Below are positions 47,560 through 59,337 of a stretch of 64,000 nucleotides of DNA, piece after piece. Every line of letters starts with the position of its first letter. Position 1 is the first letter of the stretch. A program made the position numbers and the translations under genes. The notes under the pieces are model-generated. The model did not search any database. It had not been told where the DNA came from and saw only the letters and a program-made list of their open reading frames with translations. The DNA lies in assembly GCA_003693705.1 (NCBI GenBank), contig RBZT01000959.1:1-64000 (forward strand), given 5' to 3'. This DNA is from Polymyxa betae (taxonomy: Eukaryota; Endomyxa; Phytomyxea; Plasmodiophorida; Plasmodiophoridae).

Positions 47560-48857
47560 ATGACAGCTGAAGTTGTTAGAAATGCTGGATCTACTGGTCG
47601 ATCGACAAACCGTATTCTCATCACTGGGGCATGCGGATTCATTGGATCTCATCTGGTAACAAGATGATATTTTGCAACAGTTCATGCTTTGGTGTAATTG
47701 TATTCATAGACAGATCGTTTAATGGAGAACCCCAAGAATGAGGTCATCGCTGTAGATAACTGTTTTTCTGGGGACAAGCGTAATATTCTAAAATGGTTTG
47801 GAAACCCTCGCTTCGAGTTCATTCGCCATGACGTTTGTGAGCCTCTGACTCTTGAGGTTTAATTAAAGGTTATGTGTAGATTAATGTTAAGGAACATATA
47901 GGTCGATCAAATTTATCATTTAGCATGTCCAGCATCGCCTGTCTTTTACCAGTACAATCCTATAAAGACTGTGAAGACAGCTTTTCAGGGAACAATGAAC
48001 ATGTGTGGTCTAGCTAAACGTGTCAATGTATGAGTTGCATTTCCTATAACCTATTAGCTCACAAGATTGCTGATTTAGGCACGACTGTTGCTGGCATCTA
48101 CCTCTGAAATTTACGGCGACCCTCTTGTTCATCCTCAGGTCGAATCTTATTTCGGAAATGTCAATACCATTGGCATCCGGTCATGTTATGATGAAGGCAA
48201 ACGTATCTCCGAAACTATCTGTTTTGAGTACCACCGCCGTCATAACACCGACATTCGAGGTTGAATACGTATAATGTCGTATTGCTCTTTGGCTGATATG
48301 TTGATTAGTGGCTCGTATTTTCAATACATATGGCCCACGAATGCTTGAAAATGACGGACGTGTGGTCTCAAACTTCATTGTTCAGGCATTGAAAGGAATT
48401 CCGTTAACGGTTTATGGAGATGGATCCCAGACACGTTCTTTCTGCTACGTTGATGACCTCGTTGCTGGGTTAATCGCTTTAATGGAGGGAGATGATATCG
48501 GCCCTGTCAATCTTGGTACTTTCAACTGATATTTGGTTCTGAGCGATTTTTTTAAAGCAATGCCTTGCAGGTAACCCTGGAGAGTATACCATTAAAGAAT
48601 TAGCAGAGAAGATTCAACATATGGTTAATCCAAGCGTGAACGTTGTCTATCAGCCGTTGCCAAGCGATGATCCCACTCGCCGTCAGCCTGATATCTCTCG
48701 TGCTAGAAAGTCGCTTGGGTGGGAACCCAAAGTTCGTTTGGATGACGGCTTAAAGCGCACAATTGACGATTTTAAGGTAATTAGTTGAAACCATTCAATC
48801 AATAGCTAAAAAATGAGCGGTGTTTTAACAGAACCGTGTCAAAGCCGAGAATAACTA
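47560..48857 (+). CDS. UXS1: UDP-glucuronate decarboxylase (UDP-xylose synthase)
   Basis: Seven short-intron exons encode an extended short-chain dehydrogenase. The NAD-binding Rossmann motif [10 protein letters not shown] is split from [17 protein letters not shown] by the first intron. Others are [29 protein letters not shown] with the catalytic Ser region, and [11 protein letters not shown] with Tyr-x-x-x-Lys. [26 protein letters not shown] and the C-terminal [19 protein letters not shown] complete the fold. It ends AENN at 48857. The enzyme converts UDP-glucuronate to UDP-xylose. There is no long N-terminal membrane anchor, unlike animal Golgi UXS1, so a cytosolic form is likely. It could supply donor substrate for the GT77-like enzyme at 60.5 kb. 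Confidence 0.96.
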
Positions 48858-49023
48858 ATCAAGATGTTTTCATTGTTTACTGAAGATGGTCAATAAAAAG
48901 AATGTTTAGCTAATTCGTCAATATATCATGCTTGTTTAATATTATGAGCTGGTATCTGATAGACGGACTGCGTCACGGACTTGCTACGTCCATCGTCATC
49001 TGAGAATCTGATCTCGTATCACC

Positions 49024-49291
49024 ATGGTGAGTCGTCCTGCATCTATCATGCTCCCACCTTACCTAACTTGATCCTTAGCCGAAGCAGATTCGTGATATCC
49101 GTGATTTCTTGCAGAAGACTCACCGCCCTGATGCCCGTGGTGTCGTCATTAAGCGTGCTAAGGATCAGGTCAAGTTCAAGATCCGCTGCAGCAAATATCT
49201 GTACACACTAGTCGTCACTGACCTCCAGAAGGCTGACAAATTATCTCAATCTTTGCCACCTGGACTCAAGAAGACTGAAATTAAGCCATAA
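49024..49291 (+). CDS. RPL38: 60S ribosomal protein L38 (eL38)
   Basis: The first coding exon is only the ATG (49024-49026), followed by a 52-nt intron; the second exon (49079-49291) encodes [20 protein letters not shown] through [12 protein letters not shown]. Together they give 71 residues, the family size. Conserved blocks are [35 protein letters not shown] and [14 protein letters not shown]. An intron immediately after the start codon is a common arrangement in ribosomal-protein genes. eL38 is a surface protein of the large ribosomal subunit. Confidence 0.97.
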
Positions 49292-49448
49292 ATGCATCTC
49301 TCATGAGACAATTACTCTATTTGTATATTTACGATATTGTAATACTTGCTTAGTTTCCAGAGAAACATTCACATACATATTTGAGATATGTCTGGGTGCT
49401 CTTCTCCATTTTATTTGGTAACAGGCTCAACTGATCCATGAATGATTT

Positions 49449-49850
49449 CTATATCAACCAGTAATCATTATTCCATTTTGAAACAATAATCAAAAGTCTA
49501 ACCAGGAAAGCAGTATCTGTCATTATCCAGATAGATTTTGCAGTCATTTTTCTGATGAAATCATAATGTTTCCCTAAATGTTGTTCTACATGTTGTAATG
49601 CTGAGGCGAAGGCAGATTTTTCAGTTGTTTGCCCTGGATCACGTCTTGAAACCATTCGAATTTGTTTATCAGGCAATGAAGAGCTGTAGATGGGATTGGT
49701 CGAAGGTCGCTGTCGTAAGAAGAGTAATCTTAGTCCAGGTCCACATCGAGGAATTGCTGATGTTGGTGATTTGCTTGATGTTGGCCAACGACTAACACCC
49801 AGACACCACACCTGGTAGATATTCAGATCAGACAGCACAACATTGCTCAT
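49449..49850 (-). CDS. Hypothetical ORF, possibly the last exon of an unresolved gene
   Basis: A 133-codon open frame containing TTEKSAFASALQHVEQHLGK and HYDFIRKMTAKSIWIMTDTA then FLVRLLIIVSKW, a helix followed by a weak membrane-like segment near the C-terminus. That layout would suit a SNARE or tail-anchored protein. A second frame over part of the same bases is also open, and the N-terminal half (Arg/Pro/Ser-rich) does not look folded. The first Met is in the only acceptable start context, but an upstream exon may exist. Confidence 0.35.
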   Translation of the reverse strand: MSNVVLSDLNIYQVWCLGVSRWPTSSKSPTSAIPRCGPGLRLLFLRQRPSTNPIYSSSLPDKQIRMVSRRDPGQTTEKSAFASALQHVEQHLGKHYDFIRKMTAKSIWIMTDTAFLVRLLIIVSKWNNDYWLI

Positions 49851-50681
49851 CTCCTACTTCGTCTAATTCGTTGCTGACCTGTTGGCAGACAGATTAGATC
49901 GATTAGACAACCGCTTGATTGAAGCATACGTTTTGGCTGGATTGGGATTCTAATTCATTGACAGTTTGAGAAGAGATTGGGATAGGCCGACGTAGTCCAA
50001 AGCATCGGCCGTGCCGCTTTTCATCAAGATATGAACGATGGAAATATGTCAGACCTAACAAAATTCACTCAGTCATCAACAAGTGATTGATTGCAGGGAT
50101 TTACCAAAGCAGGATTGACAGTTAGGCTGATCTGTTGCAGCTGTCTTTGACGTTGATGGCGTCATACTTCCAAATGTGATCCATCTCAGGCACAAGACTA
50201 CACAGACTCTCGGTAGTACTACTCTGGAATCATTGCAGCGTCACAGATTGCTGGAAACTGCACCAAGTTTCCAGACACGAATTCAAGATCGACCGTCTCG
50301 CAATCTCAGACCGATCATCATCATGATGACAGCACTGGATTCCTAAAATCGGTAATATACTCATCATCCATGCCTCTGCATGCAAATCAGTTCACACTTA
50401 AAACCTGTTTATCGGTTCTAGGAGACCGGAGACCCGGCTAGAATCTCAGAAAATGTGCCTACACATATTCTAGAAACCAGACAACGCAACACAAATCTCA
50501 GTGGACTATTTTCAAACTTGAGTGTGCATTCTAACAGAATTCTGCAGGTTCTAATGTTCTGTTCATTCTTTTCAACTATTCGTTCTTTCAATAAATCATA
50601 ACATTTATAAAGATCAAATCAATAAATGGATGATTAAATATTGTGCAAAATGCCTCTGAGTATCCAAGATGTTCTTCTCTG
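49851..50681. other. Unresolved interval with open stretches on both strands
   Basis: Minus-strand pieces such as VSNELDEVGDEQ (about 49850-49885) and VPEMDHIWKYDAIN (about 50130-50190) could be upstream exons of the 49449-49850 ORF. The plus strand carries an ATG-less open frame of about 70 codons at 50140-50346 (AVFDVDGVILPNVIHLRH). Only one strand can be right. I could not build a phased exon chain on either. From 50380 to 50680 I see nothing. Confidence 0.3.
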
Positions 50682-52621
50682 CTATTTAATTGCTTGTTGA
50701 ATTCCTTGGTCATGGGCCAGCATGTCGTAATCATTGTCATCCGAGTCCGTTATAGGTTCTGTTTGGACTTGTGATATGAGGTGATTCAGAGCAGGATGAT
50801 GCTGAAACCTAGCTGCAAGTACTGCAGGATCTACCCATTTATATCTGGTTGTCCATACTTCCACATCTATAAAGTGTCAGGTATAATAGTGAATTGCCAA
50901 ATAACAGGTAAGACATACAGAAACTCGCTCCATTCCAGGCTGCCAGACCAATTATGATAGCGATGAAGATGGCATGAAGATGTATGAATCGGAAATACAG
51001 AATAGTTGGAGCTATGACCGCCATCAATATATCATGGCTAATATATTAACCAATGCAATTACTCATAGTGACGAATGTATAGATGAATTGCAGAGCCACG
51101 AAAGCAGCTTCTTTTGTGGCCGAAGTTGGAAACTTTCGAAGGATCATGGATACGGGACCCTCCGAGCTATTCAGCAGCCACTTGAAACTGGTGATCATCT
51201 AAAGCAAATATGTTAACTGCAGACAAATCATATACAGATTCTGGTCGGTATACTAAATCATCATGTGCGATAGAAACCGGTTTCGTCAAACGAAGAAACT
51301 TGGATTGCGTCTTGAGAGTGTAAGCTAACTGCCAGATGATATAGGGCAGTAATGGAAGGATTGCTTCACACCATTATTTGTAATTTGTCGAGTGCAATGA
51401 ACATAGGACGTTACTATACCAATTGTAGAGAACTGGACATCGGGACAAGATGGCCAACCACGTGAACAGATTTCATATGATGATGGAAACCAACGAAGCT
51501 GAAATGTTAAAAGCATGGGGAAGATATGAATAGCACACGATGTCAGTTTGTCTGTTATTAAATCAGGTCAGGTCTGACAATACGAGCAAAGAGATCACCT
51601 AAATCATGAAACACTGCAACAGATGTATTATTAATACGATTACTGTTGAGATATAGCAAGCAACATTACCTAGAGAGTTTCTCCATAATGGTACCGCCCA
51701 GGCTAGAGGTCCATTAGAAAATGCAAATATATAAACAAAGAGTAAGTGGCTATCAGGAAAGGCGAACCTATGTTCATAGAGATCAGATATCCAGTATAAG
51801 AGGATGAGATGAGGATATCCATACAGGTAGACATAGATTAAGAATGTGGTGAAATAGCAGAAATCTAATAGGAAGTACTGATATCCCTCTTTACGATATA
51901 AATACAGACGAAGTGAGACCAAGAACATGATCATATATGTATACCTAATTATGAAAGAAAAACAATAAGTATTAGATGCCATACAAGCTGAACAATGCCT
52001 TATTATACCAGTTCAGCATATAGAATGAAGGTCGTCCAATTATAGAGGATGTTATTAATGATGCAAACACACCGATTGTGAACGACACCTTGAAACGAAG
52101 ATATCGTTAGAAACAGCCGACCGATTAGTTGCTGTATGCAACTTACTTTATCAATAAAGCGACAGAATGGGGCCTGAGCTCTCTTCTTCTCCCAGATTTC
52201 ACGACTACGTATAATCTTGCTTAAAATCTTCTCACGTTGACGCCGTATCTTCTGTTTGCTATTCATACAGTATCAAGTCAATACATAAATAAGAATTTCG
52301 GTCAATTGTGATATAACAAACAATTACAGAACCAAAAATAACAGAAGGAAAGAATGTGGCCAGTATGACCCATGAACGACGACAATAAACAACGTACATG
52401 AATAGATTGGCTTCACGAACAAGACCAGCACCTCTACCACCTTCAATCTTACTGACCAACCCATCCAGATCATTCTCTCTTGTGAACACATCCACGATCT
52501 GGGCCATCAGATCCCCAAGCCCACGTTCATCATCGGCATCTATCTCTTCTCGATCGGTATTGGATCGGTCGAAGATTATGGGCCGATCTTGAAGGCGCCC
52601 ACAACTACTTGATCGGCTCAT
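50682..52621 (-). CDS. GPC1: Glycerophosphocholine acyltransferase Gpc1-type membrane protein (DUF2838)
   Basis: Seven or so minus-strand exons encode a multi-pass membrane protein. It starts MSRSSSCGRLQDRPIIFDRS, has a basic stretch (NSKQKIRRQREKILSKIIR), and then the family core: MIMFLVSLRLYLYRKEGYQY, FLLDFCYFTTFLIYVYLYGY, HLLFVYIFAFSNGPLAWAVP, LWRNSLVFHDLGDLF, and LRWFPSSYEI. It ends with a Gln/Asp-rich tail at 50682. In yeast Gpc1 transfers acyl groups to glycerophosphocholine, re-making lysophosphatidylcholine; the GPLAW-x-x-x-WRNSLVFHD block is the hallmark. Located in the ER by analogy. Intron joins between 51000 and 51560 are approximate. Confidence 0.88.
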
Positions 52622-52823
52622 TTAATCAAATGTATTGAAGATGACGGTGATGCGTTCGCACTAGGTAGGTTACAGACATCATCTTAAATCTATCAATATT
52701 ATCATAGTACACAATTATCAGCATTAGACTATCACATCTCGTTATGTTTCAATCAGAATGTATTATATACTGCATCGGGTGCAAATTATAGATAGTAGCC
52801 ACTTCGCTACAGATTCGGAATTT

Positions 52824-53400
52824 TCAGCAGTGAGATAGCCTGAAAGCGATGAAAAGATCGTACTTGGGCCAGTGGCTGTTTCTGCGCCATAAACAGACTG
52901 GATAAATTCTGTGGAATGGTAAATGGGTGACAGCCAAGACGAGAGTATCATCAGCATGGATCGAACACGCCACCTTACATAGTGTGTATGTTGCTCTCTC
53001 TGTTTTCAAATCCGGTTGGAACTGGGTCAATAACGTGAGCAACTGATATACAGCCACTACCTTTGTAGACCTTCTGCATAATGATATCATGCTGAAAATA
53101 CCAGACACGAATGAGGTTGGGTCTCACAACTTCTTAAATCTTCGTTACAGCTCCAGACAGATGATATCCGGTCATTGTTGCTACACAATCAGTAGAGCTT
53201 GTCTCTCCACAAAGGACCGGCTGTGTCGAACAATCTTGGGAAATTTCGAACATCGCCAGACTAGCTAGTGTTTCAACCAGAAAACGGGATTGTAAACAGA
53301 TGAAGATTCTTCTTAGCCAATTGTGATAGTTATGACGATTTGAGGGAGACGAAAACGATGCACCACGACCAAGACGATTTTGCAAACTTCTCTCATTCAT
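52824..53400 (-). CDS. Hypothetical spliced gene, unknown
   Basis: ATG at 53400 opens MNERSLQNRLGRGASFSSPS, then LRRIFICLQSRFLVETLASL and CVATMTGYHLSGA. A 57-nt intron leads to HDIIMQKVYKGSGCISVAH. A second one leads to VACSIHADDTLVLAVTHLPF and HRIYPVCLWRRNSHWPKYDL, ending at 52824. Both joins keep the frame. The peptide looks folded, with alternating beta-like and helical stretches, and about 150 residues long. I do not recognise the family. It lies between POLD2 and GPC1 on the same strand, separated by less than 250 bp from each. Confidence 0.5.
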
Positions 53401-53489
53401 TCTTACGCAAGCTAGGGTCAATCGATTGGAACATACATAACAATAAAAGCGGCAATGTATTAGTATGAAACCCCAAAAGTAAGATGTAC

Positions 53490-55328
53490 CTATCCACCGA
53501 TGGAATATTGAATGATCTCACAGTCCAAATTTCTAAGGTTCAACAGAACCGTTTGCCCGCTCTCGGCAAATCGCGGTACAGCTATAAGTCTGACAGTATG
53601 CCCTTCCGGTGTCGTAATCAAGCGAGAATCAAACTAGAGCGAAATGCATCATTGATCCGATAAACAGCATACGAATGGTTAACCTTGGACTGATTCCCGG
53701 CAATGTAGACGTGAGGTGAAGGAGAGAGTGAATCTGAATCTCCAATAATAAACGGATCGCGATCATTGAATGGCAAACAATGCAGTGTATCTGGGCATGT
53801 GGGACATGATATCCTCCAACGATAGGTCGCCTCAATGATATCAATCTCAGACATAGAATCTGTGTATTCTAAAATATCGTGGACATTTTGACCTGAACAC
53901 AGAAATAAGCCCGATTGCAGAAGGAGTTTTAGAACCCAACCAGAAGTTGCATATAACGAGATGCCATCAACAGAGAGTTTGGCAGGATTTGGCATTAAGT
54001 TCAAAGAAGATAAACGTGATGACCGTGGCAGAAACAATGGATTATAAGGCTGCTGAGGTAGAGCAACATTGGTCGGATCCATAAAACCAGGCATCAGATC
54101 CACATCCATACTATTGCATAATCTCTCTAATAGCCTGATTGAGAGCATCAGTTCTAGATAATCGCAAATATTACTCTGCATACAGATCTAAACATCGTAA
54201 GGCTGGCAAAGTTTGAGATGCCGCAATCGTGCCGATTTTTTTTGGTCGGGCAGCCAGGCCAAGATCTTCTGGTAGTTCATTGCGCATCTCGATGGAATCA
54301 CCACAGATGACGACTCGAGAGACCAACCTCAGAGCATGATCAGATTGAGAGTCAGCAATCACACCTAAAGAGAATAACTCAGACTGCGGTCGAAGACATC
54401 GCTGGGTATTACCAGTGATATGATCAGCCATAAGATGTGGAAGGATGGAGTGGTTGCCACAATGAAGACCAGAAACAAGCAAAATAAATTTGTCTGCTGA
54501 CAGTGATGGCAACGGGTTTGGAATTAATGCAGGATGTATCAGTTCATGGACATAGAATTCTCCAGAAGCCAGCAAACGGCCACGAGCGCCCAGAACAATT
54601 CCCGTAACGAGACGGTCGATATCGACGTCACCAGATAATCTTAAACGAGCATGCTCATCTTCAAGTTCAACATGATCATCATCTGACACGAAGCGACCAG
54701 CTAGCTTCGTTTTGTTGATAACAGTCTCTTTAGCAACCGCCTAAATAACATAGTCAAAGACACAGATACGCGTGGTACAATTGATTTCACATTTTCAGCA
54801 GTATATTCATCAATGACAGATGGCTTTAGCTTCATATTCTTGTAAACGGTTCCAAAAATGATGCAATCAATGTTATCTTCTATTTCTAAAAGCGAATTGC
54901 AAAGCTTCACCTATACCCATCATCAAATAACGCAAGCCTGGAAGAATCACTTCAGACCTTGCGTTCATCAATATTCATGCTATTACATCTATCAATAACC
55001 ATCTTGCGAACTTGCACTAGACGAATGAAATACAAAGAAGAGTATTGGGGTGCAAACTTGATCTTGACGATATCAAACTCTGATGCATTATCAAATTTTC
55101 TTCGAAGATCAAGCAGCTGTTATGCCGACTTTGATTATCATATTGGCATTCTGACAACAACCGAGTTGTGTGATGCTGCTCGTCGTCGTTTGCGGCTAAA
55201 TCATAAAGAGGATTTGCAGATGCAATCGTCTGGGTTGGCAAGTCATGCGTTTGTGATAGTAAATCTATAATGGCGACCATGATGGAACTGGAAAGACAAC
55301 AAATGAAGAGAGATGATGTCCGCATCAT
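53490..55328 (-). CDS. POLD2: DNA polymerase delta small subunit (Pol31/Cdc1/POLD2)
   Basis: This minus-strand gene encodes the B-subunit fold: an N-terminal segment containing KFAPQYSSLYFIRLVQVRK, an OB fold (NIDCIIFGTVYKNMKLKPSV; DVDIDRLVTGIVLGARGRLL), and the inactivated calcineurin-like phosphoesterase domain. The latter shows KFILLVSGLHCGNHSILPHL, SRVVICGD, the signature DLMPGFMDPTNVALPQQPYN, GQNVHDILEY and HVYIAGNQSK. It ends with VLLNLRNLDCEI at 53490. The subunit bridges the catalytic subunit to the rest of polymerase delta during replication. The first splice (intron 55080-55129) was chosen because it joins in phase to the conserved F-x-x-QYSxLYFxRL block. Translation may begin at 55280 instead of 55328. 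Confidence 0.93.
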
Positions 55329-55468
55329 ATCATCACAACAATTTTCAAATTCAGACCCTCTACCTGCTTCATACTGGTTTTTCGAATTATTTCAACAGAT
55401 ATCATGTGGTTTATATCATGAATTGAACCATCGATATTGAGTCAATCAGTCATTTTGTTATAACCAGC

Positions 55469-55696
55469 ATGAGGAATAATGGCTTGGTCGCCTCTCTTAT
55501 ATTAATCTCGATTGTATGGTGTTGCTCACTATCCTCAGCCTTCAGTGGCAGTTGGGGCACCGGGTCCACCGCTCTAGCTGATGCTAAAGCTAGCGCGATG
55601 AAATCGATCGGCAATGTGAATAGCCCTCCCGATTTCAAATCTCAAGCTCAAAAGTTCGCCACCGATTTCTTCACTAACCATACTACGAAGCAGTAA
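55469..55696 (+). CDS. Small secreted protein, 75 residues
   Basis: A single-exon ORF starting MRNNGLVASLILISIVWCCS, a textbook signal peptide with likely cleavage after SSAFS. The mature part is about 50 residues, Ala/Lys/Ser-rich (TALADAKASAMKSIGNVNSP), without Cys, ending FFTNHTTKQ. It sits 140 bp from the POLD2 start on the opposite strand. No homologue is recognised. The clear signal peptide and Ser/Thr/Ala composition make a true gene likely; function unknown. Confidence 0.6.
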   Translation: MRNNGLVASLILISIVWCCSLSSAFSGSWGTGSTALADAKASAMKSIGNVNSPPDFKSQAQKFATDFFTNHTTKQ

Positions 55697-55833
55697 AATG
55701 ATGCCAAGTTTGTATAATAGAACCCAATACCCATAGTCTTATATCAATCCAATACTATAAATGATTCTTTTACAACCAGACCTTAAGGTATTTGGATGTT
55801 GCGTGGTGTACTGGTGTGGCCCCTGCTGCACTT

Positions 55834-56112
55834 TCACATGATTAAAAGCCATGTCAGAGACAGGAGATTGGCAGCTGGTTCATGAGAGATACTATCGGCG
55901 GCGTCATGTCTGCTCCATGCAATGGCCATTTCATATAAATCTTTCGCATAATCGCCATCACCATCTATCAGCGGCATCGTATTCCGGGCCATTCGGTTAG
56001 CGGCATGGTGTGCAGCTATACTGTTCGTTGATGGTTCTGCTGTTGTAGCGTATCTCAATACTTCGGCTAGGACGCCCGAACTCAGCATCTTTTCTCCTAA
56101 TGGGATTCTCAT
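55834..56112 (-). CDS. Small hypothetical protein, 92 residues
   Basis: A single-exon minus-strand ORF from a true ATG: MRIPLGEKMLSSGVLAEVLR, then Ala-rich helix-forming sequence (TNSIAAHHAANRMARNTMPL) and DGDYAKDLYEMAIAWSRHDA. The composition is that of an all-alpha soluble protein. No family recognised. It lies just upstream of Vps16 on the other strand, where the N-terminal exons of Vps16 might have been expected. Confidence 0.45.
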   Translation of the reverse strand: MRIPLGEKMLSSGVLAEVLRYATTAEPSTNSIAAHHAANRMARNTMPLIDGDGDYAKDLYEMAIAWSRHDAADSISHEPAANLLSLTWLLIM

Positions 56113-56170
56113 TTCTTCGTTACATGTAAAACGTTGGAGTCTACATTAGATGGTTTTGTGATATTGTTGT

Positions 56171-59100
56171 ATGCAGTGGAAGTATAACAATCTGCTTAAG
56201 ATGGCTTGGTCTGACGATCTTCAGCTGATCTGTGTACTGACGTAAGTGTTTGCTGCTAAACATAAATCATGTTTGTATTGGCTTAAGTGCTTAACAAACC
56301 GAATAGAGATGGCCGAGTGTTCGTATTTTCGCTACATGGGGAGCTTGAAAATCAGTTTATTTTAGGAAAAGTATTCGATGCCTTTTATCTATCAACTTGG
56401 AAACCAATTTTTGCTGTAGGAGTCGACAACGTATGGCGTTCATGATTGTTGCATTTCCGAGAACTACATTGTGGCAGTACTCGAGGTAATCGAATCCATC
56501 TATGAAATGTTGAAACTGATGCAATTCAGACGACGCATGAGCTCGTCTTGTTTCGTGACTTTACGAACCCGATTCGAATTGGATTAGCTCAACCCGATTT
56601 GCATCGAGCTGAGCCACCTACAGCTTTAACAATGGTGATCAATCAAGATCGAACAAACGATGGCGACTCGGCACCTTCAGTGACCGTTATTTTAGCGTCA
56701 CAATCGGGAACCATGCTGACCTGTGATGAACAAAAATCTGAAGACCAGGTCTAACAACCAGCTTCCTGCTTTGGGCCATAATAATTTGTAAGCAGTTGTT
56801 GACCCAAGGACCTTTTCGGTTGCTGGCGGTATCGCCAGATGGCCAGAAATTAGCATGCTTCGACTCGCACGATACACTGCACTGCATCACTCGAGACTTT
56901 AGAAGAAGCATTTTTGAATTTGGAACGAACACGAGCTCAACTCCAGTGGAGTTGAACTGGTGCACGAACAATGCTGTAGTTATCACTTTTGATACTGTAA
57001 AGCCAATTATCATTTGGTGAATCCGTCCTTTTTGCTCATTTCTGCAGCATTTACTGTTAGTTGGCGAACTGGGTTACAGTTTCCTCTCGTTTCCTTATAG
57101 CATTGCGGCTCGCGTGTTTGCTGAAATCGATGGTGTCCGGGTCGTCACCGCTACGGTGACTGAATTTATTGAACAGGTTACACAAATCTTGTCTTATGTT
57201 TGTTTAAAAACTGTTTTCATTGATTTTTTCAGGTCCCCAAGTCTACAGAATCTATTTTCACAATAGGAAGTATCTCACCCGGCGCCATGCTTTATGATGC
57301 AGCAGAGGCACTTGAAAAACAATACGAAAACGTAGACGAAGCATTGCGGTCCCTTGTTTCAGGTTCTGCTAATGGTTTCCTAACAAAACTAAGATCTCAT
57401 CTATTTTGTTCTCCAGATCGCACTGCGATAATCGACGCTATTAATACCTGTTTGGACGCAGCCAAGCATGAATTTGATCCAGTTCGCCAGAAACGGCTAC
57501 TAAAAGCGGCTTCAGTTGGAAAATTATGCTATGACACACATCGTAATAAGATTGACGTAATTACTGTATTTTCATGAGGAACATAACATTCATCATATAT
57601 CCTCTTAGGAGAGTATTTGTGAAATCGATCGAAATATAATCCGGGACATCTGTGTTTTATTGAGAGTTTTAAATGCTGTACGTACCCTATCTATCCCGAT
57701 TACATACGAGCAATTCATGGCGCTAACACCGGATAGATTTGTCGATCGTCTTAATTCACAGAACGGTATGGCATGATTGTGATTCTTAAGTGTCCTGCTC
57801 ATCATCGATAATGTAATATTATAGTGCATGATCTCAGTCTGGCGATTTGCAATTTACTTCAATTGGATAGTAGCCGCGTCTTACTGCATTGGGCTATCAG
57901 TAAAGTCAAACATCGCCCTGCGGAATCCGATTCCACTGAAGACAAACAGCTTGCACACATTATTGTGCAAAAACTTAAGGTAATTTACAATCCTTATGTC
58001 GTCAACATTCAGTCAGTTTTAGTCGTTCGCAAACATATCGCTTGCACCTATAGCATCAGCTGCCTATCGTGCGCATCGCCCGGCTTTAGCATTAACTGTA
58101 AAGCTGCCTTCTTCTGTTTGTTGACGACATCTCAGTTCTTTTTAGCTTTGTGAACATGAGATCAAAGTTCATCTTCAAGTCCCTTTGCTGATATCTATGA
58201 ACGAGGAAGAATCCGCTCTGGACAAAGCCATTGAAAGTGGCGACACAGATTTAGGTGCGAGTGTTCGTTGCTTTTAACCCTTCGATTTGAACACCTGCTT
58301 AGTTCATCTTTGTCTTTTACATCTGCGTCGATCTCGCTCCTCGTCAGCTCTTTTCTCGGTTCTTCGGAATCGACCATTAGCTCAAGCATTGCTTCTCCAA
58401 TATGCCAAGCAGTCTCAAGACATCGAACTACTTAAAAGCACTCTTGCAGCCTTACAAATGTCACGGACTGCTGGTATGACAGCCATTGAACAGGCATGCT
58501 ACTCAGAATGAACAGTAATCAGAACTCTTATTGAAGTTACCAGGCATACCAGCAAAACGATACTACCACCTGCATACAACACTTACAATTAGCTGGACAG
58601 TTTTTGAACCAAGACAAAAGGGATCCGTTTTTTGCAGTTTCCACAATGGAACATGTTAAACTTTTGCAGGTTATTACGGTTATCATGTTTTTCTAGGATG
58701 CGCTAATCTTTCTTAGATCCAGTTAAGTTTAGGTCCAGATTCGTCACATTTGGTCGGGAAATCGGTTAGCGAGACCATTGAGTATTTCTTGTCCACAAAG
58801 CAGGTTGCTCAAGCCTCAAAGATCCAGACAATGTTCAAAGTTCCTGCTAAACGGTATCGTAGAAACCCATAAATTGCAAGTCCGTATCACTGATCTTCGC
58901 AAGGTTCTGGCACATACAGGTCCAAGTTTATGCCCAAAATAGCAAATGGGCAGCATTATATTCTCTTGTAGCTCTATGCTAGACGCAAAGCTTCCAACTA
59001 AGAATGGATAGGTTGACCGGAAAAAGATGCCCCCTGTTGGCTATACTCCATTTATCGAAGCCTGCCTAACGGCAAACAATGTCCAAGAGGCCGTTCGCTA

Positions 59101-59337
59101 TATTGAACTGCTAAGCGATATCGCAGAGCGAATGGAATGGTTGTGTAATATTGGCAAGTAAGATCGTCAAGTCTGGAATCCATACTAGAGCTTAAAACTG
59201 TTCAAAGATGGGAGCATGCGGCTAAATTAGCGATCGCCAATCTTGATGTTGACGCACTACAAACCATTCGTGCTAACTGCAACGAACAGAAAGTCATTGA
59301 TTTGGTTAGCAGGGCCTTAACACGCCTTCAGGGATAA
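56171..59337 (+). CDS. VPS16: Vps16, core subunit of HOPS/CORVET tethering complexes
   Basis: About twelve exons encode a beta-propeller followed by an alpha-solenoid. Recognisable blocks are MAWSDDLQLICVLTDGRVFV, LVLFRDFTNPI, LNWCTNNAVVITFDTVKPII, IDGVRVVTATVTEFIEQV, FTIGSISPGAMLYDAAEALE, LKAASVGKLCYDTH, DICVLLRVLNAVRTL, PITYEQFMALTPDRFVDRLN, ALDKAIESGDTDL, PVGYTPFIEACLTANNVQEA, ending LVSRALTRLQG at 59337. Vps16 with Vps33 and other subunits tethers late endosomes and vacuoles before fusion. The start at 56171 (MQWKYNNLLKMAWSDD) aligns with a point about 80 residues into the human protein, so either the N-terminus is short or an upstream exon was missed. Some junctions are approximate. Confidence 0.9.

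Noticed and set aside
50140-50346. AVFDVDGVILPN as a HAD phosphatase motif on the plus strand
   Set aside because: Only the first motif is present, no downstream HAD motifs follow, and the opposite strand is equally open; too weak to call.
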